Assembly (NCBI GenBank): GCA_005777415.1
Contig: SXMI01000252.1
Location: forward strand, 1 to 14,494
Length of the DNA stretch: 14,494 nt
Reading direction: 5' to 3'
From: Actinomycetota bacterium
GTDB lineage: Bacteria > Actinomycetota > Acidimicrobiia > Acidimicrobiales > Microtrichaceae
The notes beneath the pieces were generated by a model. It saw nothing but the letters and a program-made list of their open reading frames with translations, ran no database searches and was not told the DNA's origin. A program made the position numbers and the translations under genes. Shown here in pieces: positions 1 through 5,832 of the stretch (positions are counted from its first letter, which is position 1; every line of letters starts with the position of its first letter).

Positions 1-1090
1 ACCAGCCGGTGTCGAACCCGGCGGGCCGGCCACCACCCGTGGTGATCCGGGCGCCCTCGTCGACGCCGGTGGCGATGTAGCCCTCGACCCGATCACGCTG
101 GCGCTCGGCGACGAGCGGACCGACGGCGGTGCCCATGTCCATCGGGTCGCCGACCGGCATGGCGGCGGTCCCGGCGGTGACCGCGTCGACCACCTCCTGG
201 TAGCGGCTCCGCGGCGCCAGGATGCGCGTCTGGGCGACGCAGGCCTGGCCGTTGTTCATGAGCGAGCCGAGCGGGAGCAGCGCCTCGACGGCGGCCTCGA
301 CGTCGACGTCGTCCAGGAACACCGCGGCGGACTTGCCGCCCAGCTCCAGGGTGCAGCGCTTGAGCTGCTCACCGCAGATGCCGCCGATGCGACGGCCGGC
401 GGCGGTGGACCCGGTGAAGCTCACCTTGTCCACGCCGGGGTGGCGGACGAGGTACTCGCCGACCTCACGGTCGGCGGGCACCACGTTGAACACCCCGGCG
501 GGGATGCCGGCGGCCTCGACGCACTCGGCGAGCAGCAGGGCGTCGAGCGGCGTCTCGGGGGCGGGCTTGACCACCATCGTCGACCCCGAGGCCAGGGTCG
601 GGGCGAACTTGAGCATCGTGATGAACAGGGGCACGTTCCAGGGGATGATCCCGGCGACGACGCCGACGGGCTCGTGCCGCACGAGCGCCGGCGAGAGCAT
701 GCCCTGGCGCAGCTCCTCGAAGGGGTAGGTGCGGGTGAGGTCGGTGAAGAACTGCAGCACCATGGAGGCGGCGCCCACCTGGCCGAGCTGGCTGAAGAGT
801 GTCGGGCAGCCGTTCTCGGCGGTGATGAGGTCGGCGAACTCGGTGAAGCGCAGGGTGATCTGGTCACCGAGCGCCGCCATCAGGTCCGCCCGCTCGGCGG
901 CGGTGGTCGCACCCCACGGGCCCGACAGCGCGGCCCGGGCGGCCTCGACGGCCCGGTCGACGTCGGCCTCGGCGGCCTCGGGGGCGCTGCCGACGGCGCT
1001 GAGGTCGAACGGGTTGACGACGTCGAAGGTTCGGTCGGTGGACGGGGCGACCCACTGGCCGCCGATGAAGAGCTGGTCGTAGCTGGTCAT
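1..1090 (-). CDS. NAD(P)-dependent aldehyde dehydrogenase (3' end outside window)
   Basis: Oxidises an aldehyde to the carboxylate with NAD(P)+ in the cytoplasm. The visible 363 residues cover most of the roughly 480-500 expected for the ALDH superfamily; the C-terminal part lies beyond position 1. Visible family motifs in order are PWN (oxyanion Asn152), VVKP (Lys175, cofactor), FTGST (225-229, Rossmann loop), LELGGKS with general base Glu249, and GQAC with the nucleophile Cys284. The start ATG (1088-1090) is preceded 7 nt upstream by TAGCGT, so the mRNA is probably leaderless. It diverges from the oxidoreductase-lyase-OYE operon across a very short intergenic region, suggesting co-regulation and possibly oxidation of an aldehyde released by the lyase; that link is inference. 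The substrate cannot be told from sequence. Confidence 0.95.
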   Translation of the reverse strand, partial: MTSYDQLFIGGQWVAPSTDRTFDVVNPFDLSAVGSAPEAAEADVDRAVEAARAALSGPWGATTAAERADLMAALGDQITLRFTEFADLITAENGCPTLFSQLGQVGAASMVLQFFTDLTRTYPFEELRQGMLSPALVRHEPVGVVAGIIPWNVPLFITMLKFAPTLASGSTMVVKPAPETPLDALLLAECVEAAGIPAGVFNVVPADREVGEYLVRHPGVDKVSFTGSTAAGRRIGGICGEQLKRCTLELGGKSAAVFLDDVDVEAAVEALLPLGSLMNNGQACVAQTRILAPRSRYQEVVDAVTAGTAAMPVGDPMDMGTAVGPLVAERQRDRVEGYIATGVDEGARITTGGGRPAGFDTGW

Positions 1091-1097
1091 GGGCCGC

Positions 1098-1103
1098 ACG
1101 CTA
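1098..1103 (-). promoter_or_regulatory. -10 box of the aldehyde dehydrogenase gene, leaderless type
   Basis: On the minus strand this reads TAGCGT, followed by 7 nt (GCGGCCC) and the ATG at 1090. With normal -10 to +1 spacing the transcript would begin at or next to the A of the start codon. No convincing -35 is seen. The same TAGCGT-spacer-start layout occurs before the amidohydrolase and TetR genes in this window. Confidence 0.6.
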
Positions 1104-1119
1104 CCGGCCGGGGGTGACC

Positions 1120-1125
1120 TACGGT
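1120..1125 (+). promoter_or_regulatory. -10 box of the oxidoreductase operon, leaderless type
   Basis: TACGGT fits TAnnnT and is followed by 6 nt (GATCCG) and the GTG at 1132. This supports GTG 1132 rather than the in-frame GTG 1114 as the start, because a transcript starting near 1132 could not contain 1114. No clear -35 is visible. Confidence 0.55.
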
Positions 1126-1131
1126 GATCCG

Positions 1132-2163
1132 GTGACGGCAGCCGGGATCGGGGCAGGGGTCGGGGCCGGGAACGGGGTCGGCATCGGGGTGGTCGGCCTG
1201 GAGCACCTGCACGTCCTGGAGCTGGTCGACGAACTGTGCGCCGCCGGTGCGACGGTGGTGGCCCACACCGACGGCGACTCCCTCTCCTCGGCCTTCGCCG
1301 GGTGGCAGTCCGGTTCCCGGCCCACCGACCGGTCGGGGGTGCTGTCCGACCCGGACGTCGACCTGGTCGTGGTCGCCGGGGTGCCGGCGGACCGGGCCGA
1401 CGACTCGGTGGCGGCGCTGGAGTCGGGTCGCCCGGTGCTGTCCGACAAGCCGGGCGTGACGACGACCGACCAGCTGGAGCGGGTCCGGGCCGCCGTCGAT
1501 GCCTCGCAGCGGCGGTGGTGGGTCCTGTTCTCGGAGCGGTTCGGTGTGCCGGCCGTGCGCCGGGCCGTGGAGATGGCTCGATCCGGTGCGATCGGCCGGG
1601 TCGTCGGCGTGCAGGGAAGTGCGCCGCACCGGGCCGCCTTCGAGTCGCGTCCCGGGTGGTTCGCCGACCCGGCGCGAGCCGGGACGCTGCTCGTCGACCT
1701 GGCCACCCACCAGGTCGACCAGTTCGTGGCGCTGACCGGCGACGACGTCCGGGTGGTGCACGCCGCCGCCGGCAACGTGGCCTCGCCCGGGTTCCCCGCC
1801 GTCCACGATGTGGCCGAACTGGTCCTCGTCGGCGGTGGGGCCCGCGGGTTCCACCGGGTCGACTTCCTGGAGGCGGACGGCTTCCCGGCCTGGGGCGACG
1901 TTCGGCTGGTCGTGACCGGCACCGAGGGCCGGCTCGAGGTGCGCACGCCGGTCACCGACGGTGTGGCCGGGCCGGCGGAACTCTGGATCACCGACCACGA
2001 GTCGCACCGCCGGGCCGAGCTCCCGACCCGGCCGACCTGGGCCGAGGAGCTGCTCGCCGACCTCGGTGACGGGGGTGAGCGGCTGATGCCCCGGGAGCAC
2101 CCGTTCACCGTCGCCCGGGTCGTCCTGGACGCCGAGGCGTGTGCCGTACCGTGGTCGGCATGA
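1132..2163 (+). CDS. Gfo/Idh/MocA family NAD(P)-dependent oxidoreductase
   Basis: Predicted to oxidise or reduce a sugar, polyol or related hydroxyl compound with NAD(P) in the cytoplasm. The 343-residue product has the usual family length. The N-terminal Rossmann segment is GVGIGVVGLEHLH (about 15-27). SDKPG at 104-108 corresponds to the family EKP motif (Lys106), and LVDLATHQVDQ (187-197) corresponds to the conserved D..xH..D active-site segment with Asp189 and His193. Before the Rossmann motif lies a Gly-X repeat (residues 5-20) made by a degenerate hexanucleotide repeat, unusual for this family. GTG 1132 is preferred over GTG 1114 because of the upstream -10 box. The TGA stop overlaps the ATG of the downstream lyase gene (ATGA), indicating one operon. 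The substrate is unknown. Confidence 0.9.
   Translation: MTAAGIGAGVGAGNGVGIGVVGLEHLHVLELVDELCAAGATVVAHTDGDSLSSAFAGWQSGSRPTDRSGVLSDPDVDLVVVAGVPADRADDSVAALESGRPVLSDKPGVTTTDQLERVRAAVDASQRRWWVLFSERFGVPAVRRAVEMARSGAIGRVVGVQGSAPHRAAFESRPGWFADPARAGTLLVDLATHQVDQFVALTGDDVRVVHAAAGNVASPGFPAVHDVAELVLVGGGARGFHRVDFLEADGFPAWGDVRLVVTGTEGRLEVRTPVTDGVAGPAELWITDHESHRRAELPTRPTWAEELLADLGDGGERLMPREHPFTVARVVLDAEACAVPWSA
1144..1191 (+). repeat. degenerate hexanucleotide repeat (GGG-NNN), 8 units, G-run rich
   Basis: Eight consecutive 6-nt units start at 1144, 1150, 1156, 1162, 1168, 1174, 1180 and 1186. Seven begin with GGG or GGGG; the one at 1180 begins GGC. In frame they encode alternating Gly and small or aliphatic residues (Gly-Ile, Gly-Ala, Gly-Val, Gly-Asn). 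The regular G-runs on the plus (mRNA) strand could form a G-quadruplex right after the start codon of the oxidoreductase. Confidence 0.7.
2147..2152 (+). promoter_or_regulatory. possible internal -10 box before the lyase gene
   Basis: TACCGT fits TAnnnT and is followed by 7 nt and the first ATG (2160). It lies inside the end of the upstream coding region and overlaps the first bases of the 21-bp repeat. Only the first repeat copy has this TA-containing upstream sequence, so any leaderless internal transcript would begin at the first of the five in-phase ATGs. It may also be chance within a GC-rich coding sequence. Confidence 0.4.
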
Positions 2164-2255
2164 GCGACGCCGTGGTCGGCATGAGCGACGCCGTGGTCGG
2201 CATGAGCGACGCCGTGGTCGGCATGAGCGACGCCGTGGTCGGCATGAGCGACGCC
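2151..2255 (+). repeat. five exact 21-bp tandem repeats at a stop/start junction
   Basis: Five identical 21-bp units run from 2151-2171 to 2235-2255, each beginning GTGGTCGGCATGAGCGACGC. The unit is 7 codons and encodes VVGMSDA in the frame of the lyase gene, so copy-number change does not shift the frame. The first copy holds the TGA stop of the oxidoreductase (2161-2163) and the first ATG of the lyase (2160-2162). Each copy carries another in-phase ATG. Perfect identity suggests recent slippage expansion. Confidence 0.95.
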
Positions 2256-3218
2256 TCCCGGGTCGAGCCCTACGACCTGCTCCGGCCGGGCCGCCGGATC
2301 ACCGGTATGTCGGCGGTGCTCCTGCCGTTCAGCGACGCCCGGACCCCCGACCTGGACGGCCTCCGGGCGCACCTGGTCCGGACCCTTGAGGCGGGGCTGG
2401 TGCCGGCGGTGAACATGGACACCGGTTACGGGCCGACGCTCGACGACGAGCAACGGGTCGCCGTGCTGGACCTGGCCCGGTCGGTCTGCGCCGGTGCGGA
2501 GTTCGTGGCCGGCGCCCACGTCGACGACGAACCGGGTGACCCGCCGGACGGGGACCGCTACCGACAGCAGGCCGAGCTCATCGCCGGGCACGGCGGCACG
2601 CCGATCCTGTTCCCGTCGCACGGTCTCGGCTCGCTCGACGAGGACGGTCGGCTGGCGGCCATGCGATCGGTGGGGGAGTCCTGCGACCGGTTCCTGGGCT
2701 TCGAGCTGTCCCGGGCGTTCCATCCGGCCGGGTTCGTCCTGTCCATTGACGGGTACCGGGAACTGCTCGCCATCGACGCGTGCGTCGGGGCGAAGCACTC
2801 GTCGCTGGAGCGACAGCCCGAGTGGGACCGCCTCCGGCTGCGTGATGAGGTGCGGCCGGAGTTCATGGTGTTGACCGGCAACGACCTGGCGATCGACATG
2901 GTCTGTTACGGCAGCGACTACCTGCTCGGCATCTCCACGTTCGCCCCCGACCTGTTCGCAGAGCGCGACCGACGCTGGGCCGCCGGCGATCCGTCCTTCC
3001 ACCAGCTCAACGACGACCTGCAGTATCTGGGCCGGTTCACCTTCCGAACACCCGTGCCCGCCTACAAGCACTCGGCGGCCCAGTTCCTGGTGCTGCGCGG
3101 CTGGATGGACGACGACACGACGCCCGAGGGCGCGCCCCGGCGGCCGGACGCCGACGTCGCCGTGCTGCGCGAGATCGGCGAGCGGCTCGGTGTCGTCGGC
3201 GTCGGGGGTGCGGCGTGA
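2160..3218 (+). CDS. DapA/NanA-superfamily (DHDPS-like) lyase or aldolase
   Basis: Class I aldolase-type enzyme of the dihydrodipicolinate synthase/N-acetylneuraminate lyase superfamily, acting through a Lys Schiff base with a 2-oxo acid such as pyruvate. The 352 residues start with a low-complexity MSDAVVG repeat (1-32), then the fold begins at about 45 (RRITGMSAVLLPF). The segment VPAVNMDTGYG (81-91) sits where the strand-2 G(S/T)TGE-type region is expected. The predicted Schiff-base lysine is Lys212 in GAKHSS. The YY(N/S/R)-type catalytic tyrosine motif of classical DapA is not seen upstream of it, so lysine biosynthesis is unlikely. The start is ambiguous: five in-phase ATGs exist; the first is chosen because of the ATGA overlap and the upstream TACCGT. 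The stop overlaps the next gene by 4 nt (GTGA). Confidence 0.82.
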   Translation: MSDAVVGMSDAVVGMSDAVVGMSDAVVGMSDASRVEPYDLLRPGRRITGMSAVLLPFSDARTPDLDGLRAHLVRTLEAGLVPAVNMDTGYGPTLDDEQRVAVLDLARSVCAGAEFVAGAHVDDEPGDPPDGDRYRQQAELIAGHGGTPILFPSHGLGSLDEDGRLAAMRSVGESCDRFLGFELSRAFHPAGFVLSIDGYRELLAIDACVGAKHSSLERQPEWDRLRLRDEVRPEFMVLTGNDLAIDMVCYGSDYLLGISTFAPDLFAERDRRWAAGDPSFHQLNDDLQYLGRFTFRTPVPAYKHSAAQFLVLRGWMDDDTTPEGAPRRPDADVAVLREIGERLGVVGVGGAA

Positions 3219-4639
3219 CCCGCCGGCTCCCGTACCCGCAGGTGAAGTCGTTCGCCGACCCGTCGGCGCTGCGGGCCCGGCTGGCCGAGCTGGGCGCCGA
3301 CCTGCCCGTCGACGAGTCGGTGGACCCCACCGGTGTGCTCGCCACCGGGTTCACCGTCGACGACCCGGCCCGGACGTTGCCGGTCCCGAACCGGTTCTGC
3401 GTGCTGCCGATGGAGGGCTGGGACGGGACCGAGGACGGTCGCCCGACCGACCTGGTCCGCCGACGGTGGGAACGCTTCGGTGCCTCCGGTGCGGGTCTGG
3501 TCTGGGGTGGCGAGGCCGTGGCCGTCCGCCACGACGGCCGAGCGAACCCGCACCAGTTGACCATCGGCGAGCACGCCGTCGAGGACCTCGCCGAGCTGCT
3601 CGGGATCCTCCGGGCCGGCGCCGACCGGGCCGGGGTGGCCCCGGTCGTCGGTCTGCAGCTCACCCACTCGGGACGGTGGTCGCGTCCCGACGGCCCGCCG
3701 GCGCCCCGGACCGCGCGTCTCGACCCGGTGCTCGACCCCCGGGTGGGTGCCGGCCCGGACAGCCTGCTGAGCGACGACGAGCTCGACGAGCTCGTGGGCT
3801 GCTTCGTGGATGCCGCCGTCGTCGCGGCCGAGGCCGGTTTCGACTTCGTCGACCTGAAGGCCTGCCACGGGTACCTGGGCCACGAGCTGCTCTCGGCCCA
3901 CGACCGGACGGGCCGCTACGGCGGCGACCTGGCGGGCCGGACCCGGTTCCTGCGGTCCTGCGTCGAGGGCGTGCGGGAGCGGGCTCCCGGCCTGGCGGTC
4001 GGGGTTCGCCTGTCCGTCATGGACCCGGGTCCGTACCGGGCCGATGCCGGGTCGGGTGTCGGGGCGCCCGACCCGGCGGCGGCCCCGACCTTCGGTCCGG
4101 TCGGACCGGCGGGCGCCGACCTCTCGGAGCCCGCCGAGGTGCTCCGGATGCTGTCCGACCTGGGCGTGCGGATGGTGTGCACGACCGTCGGCAGCCCCTA
4201 CTGGTCGCCGCACGCCCAGAGGCCGGCGTGGTTCCCGCCGTCCGACGGCTACACGCCCCCGCGTGACCCGCTGGTCGACGCCGTGGCCATGCTGGCCACC
4301 GCCCGGGACCTGCGCGCCGCCGCCCCGGAGGGGACGGTGGTGGTGGGATCGGGCTTCACCTACCTCCAGCAGTTCCTGGCGCACGTCGGACAGGCGACGG
4401 TCACCGAGGGCTGGTTCGACAGCGTGGGACTGGGTCGGATGGTGCTGTCGTACCCGGACATGCCCGCCGACGTACTCGCCGGCCGGCCACTGCGGACCCG
4501 GTCGTTGTGCCGGACGTTCTCCGACTGCACCACCGCCCCCCGCCACGGGCTGGTGTCGGGGTGCTACCCATTGGACCCCTTCTACAAGGACCGGCCCGAG
4601 CGGGTGGAGTTGGCCCGCATCAAGCGGACCCTCGACTGA
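3215..4639 (+). CDS. NADH:flavin oxidoreductase, Old Yellow Enzyme family
   Basis: FMN-dependent TIM-barrel oxidoreductase that typically reduces activated C=C bonds or works on related substrates. Visible motifs are PNRFCVLPMEGWDG (58-71, start of barrel), QLTHSGRW (148-155, with His151), the signature HGYLGHELLS (218-227) followed by RYGG (234-237), and VGVRLS (262-267). At 474 residues it is longer than a minimal OYE (about 360-400). It has roughly 55 extra N-terminal residues and a C-terminal stretch around CRTFSDCTTAPRHG with three Cys, which does not match the 4Fe-4S spacing of 2,4-dienoyl-CoA reductases. The GTG start overlaps the lyase stop by 4 nt, indicating translational coupling and a shared pathway. 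Its 3' end overlaps the convergent aminotransferase by 20 nt. Confidence 0.9.
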   Translation: MTRRLPYPQVKSFADPSALRARLAELGADLPVDESVDPTGVLATGFTVDDPARTLPVPNRFCVLPMEGWDGTEDGRPTDLVRRRWERFGASGAGLVWGGEAVAVRHDGRANPHQLTIGEHAVEDLAELLGILRAGADRAGVAPVVGLQLTHSGRWSRPDGPPAPRTARLDPVLDPRVGAGPDSLLSDDELDELVGCFVDAAVVAAEAGFDFVDLKACHGYLGHELLSAHDRTGRYGGDLAGRTRFLRSCVEGVRERAPGLAVGVRLSVMDPGPYRADAGSGVGAPDPAAAPTFGPVGPAGADLSEPAEVLRMLSDLGVRMVCTTVGSPYWSPHAQRPAWFPPSDGYTPPRDPLVDAVAMLATARDLRAAAPEGTVVVGSGFTYLQQFLAHVGQATVTEGWFDSVGLGRMVLSYPDMPADVLAGRPLRTRSLCRTFSDCTTAPRHGLVSGCYPLDPFYKDRPERVELARIKRTLD

Positions 4640-5810
4640 TCCGCTCGACCAGGTCGACGGCCCGGTCGAGCTCGTCCTCGGTGGTCGTGACGTGGACCGA
4701 GGCCCGCACCAGGCTCTGCAGGCCCCGGGCGGACAGGTCGAGCCGGGCGTGGACCACGTCCGAGATCAACACCTGCACCCCGTGGGACCCGAGCTCGTCG
4801 GCGACCTCCGCAGGTGCCCGTCCCCGGACGGTGAAGGTGACGATCCCGCAGCGATCGACGCCCCGGTCGTGCACCTCGACGCCGTCGAGGGCGGCGAGCG
4901 ACTCCCGGAGCCGGGCCCCGAGCGCCACGACCCGCTCGGCGATCCGATCGACGCCCAGGTCGAGCGCGTACGCCACCGCTGTCCCCAGACCGAGGAGGCC
5001 GGCCCAGTTGCGCTCGAACGACTCGAAGCGCTGGGCGCCATCGGCGAGTCGGTAGGTGTCGTCGCCGGTCCACGTGGCCGATTGGCCGTCGAGCAGGAGG
5101 GGGTCCATCCGCTCCTGCAGGTCCCGACGCACGTACAGGAACCCGGTGCCCCGCGGGCCGCGCAGGTACTTGCGACCGGTGGCGGTCAGGATGTCGCAGC
5201 CGAGCTCGTCGACCAGGGTCGGCAGTTGTCCGACGGACTGGCAGGCGTCGAGCAGCAGCGGCACGCCCGCAGCCCGACAGGCGGCGCCGACCGCCGCTGC
5301 GGGGTTGATGAGTCCGCCCTGGGTCGGCACGTGCACCAGGCTGACGAGCGCCACGTCGCCCCGGTCGAGCCGGTCGGCGAGCGCCTCGACGTCGATCTGG
5401 CCGTGGACGTCGTCGTCGATCACCTCGACCCGGATGCCGAGTGTCCGTCGGGCACGGATCAATGCGAGCGCGTTGGTCATGTACTCGCTCCGGCAGGTCA
5501 CGACGGTGTCGCCGGGTTCGAGCGGGAACGCCCAGAAGGCCCGGTGCCAGGCCGAGCTGGCGCTGTCGCAGAGGGCCACCTCGTCCTGCCCGCATCCGAG
5601 CAGGCGGGCGACGGTGTCGTGGACCGCGTCGAACTCCTCCGCACACCGGGCCGCGGCCTCGTACCCGCCGATCTCGGCCTCGAGCTCCAGGTGGCGCACC
5701 ACCCGCTCGAGGACGGGTCGCGGGGACGGTGATGCGCCGGCGTGGTTGAGGTGGATCCGGTCGGCGGCTGCGGGCGTGTCCCGCCGGAGTGCGTCGACGT
5801 CGAGGGTCAC
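4620..5810 (-). CDS. aminotransferase class V-fold PLP-dependent enzyme
   Basis: PLP enzyme of the class V aminotransferase/cysteine-desulfurase fold (fold type I), cytosolic, 396 residues, a usual length. The N-terminus contains HLNHAGASPSP (20-30). LLLDACQSVGQ (186-196) supplies the PLP-contacting Asp188 and Gln191, and TGRKYLRGPRGTGFLYV (211-227) holds the Schiff-base Lys214. Family members include isopenicillin-N-epimerase-like enzymes and EgtE-type C-S lyases; the exact reaction cannot be assigned. The GTG at 5808-5810 is chosen because TACCGT lies 6 nt upstream, and longer versions would read into the divergent amidohydrolase gene. It is divergent to the amidohydrolase with overlapping promoters, hinting at a joint role in amine or purine-type nitrogen metabolism (inference). 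The stop lies within the end of the convergent OYE gene. Confidence 0.9.
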   Translation of the reverse strand: MTLDVDALRRDTPAAADRIHLNHAGASPSPRPVLERVVRHLELEAEIGGYEAAARCAEEFDAVHDTVARLLGCGQDEVALCDSASSAWHRAFWAFPLEPGDTVVTCRSEYMTNALALIRARRTLGIRVEVIDDDVHGQIDVEALADRLDRGDVALVSLVHVPTQGGLINPAAAVGAACRAAGVPLLLDACQSVGQLPTLVDELGCDILTATGRKYLRGPRGTGFLYVRRDLQERMDPLLLDGQSATWTGDDTYRLADGAQRFESFERNWAGLLGLGTAVAYALDLGVDRIAERVVALGARLRESLAALDGVEVHDRGVDRCGIVTFTVRGRAPAEVADELGSHGVQVLISDVVHARLDLSARGLQSLVRASVHVTTTEDELDRAVDLVERISRGSA

Positions 5811-5816
5811 GGCCGG

Positions 5817-5826
5817 ACGGTAGCGT
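5817..5826. promoter_or_regulatory. overlapping divergent -10 boxes (aminotransferase / amidohydrolase)
   Basis: The 10 bases ACGGTAGCGT contain TACCGT on the minus strand (5822 to 5817), 6 nt before the GTG at 5810, and TAGCGT on the plus strand (5821-5826), 6 nt before the GTG at 5833. The two boxes share two base pairs, so polymerase cannot occupy both at once. Both transcripts would be leaderless. The whole intergenic gap is 22 nt. Confidence 0.6.
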
Positions 5827-5832
5827 GCGGCC

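Noticed and set aside
1114..1131. GTG 1114 as the start of the oxidoreductase.
   Set aside because: The TACGGT -10 box lies between this codon and GTG 1132, and a transcript from it would exclude GTG 1114. The six extra residues add nothing recognisable. Not fully excluded.
1119..3071. A 650-codon minus-strand open frame containing a His-Ala-Asp-His-Gly repeat.
   Set aside because: It is antisense to the oxidoreductase and lyase genes; the repeat is only the reverse reading of the 21-bp array. No recognisable domain and no promoter-start layout.
2160..3218. Assignment of the lyase as DapA (lysine biosynthesis).
   Set aside because: The catalytic tyrosine motif is absent and the operon partners are oxidoreductases, not lysine or diaminopimelate genes.
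3062..4546. A 494-codon minus-strand open frame.
   Set aside because: Antisense to the OYE gene, with low-complexity Arg/Gly/His/Val composition and no motifs.
4490..4600. 4Fe-4S cluster motif in the OYE C-terminal region.
   Set aside because: The three Cys have spacing C-x5-C-x11-C, which does not match the CxxC-based motif of iron-sulfur OYE relatives.
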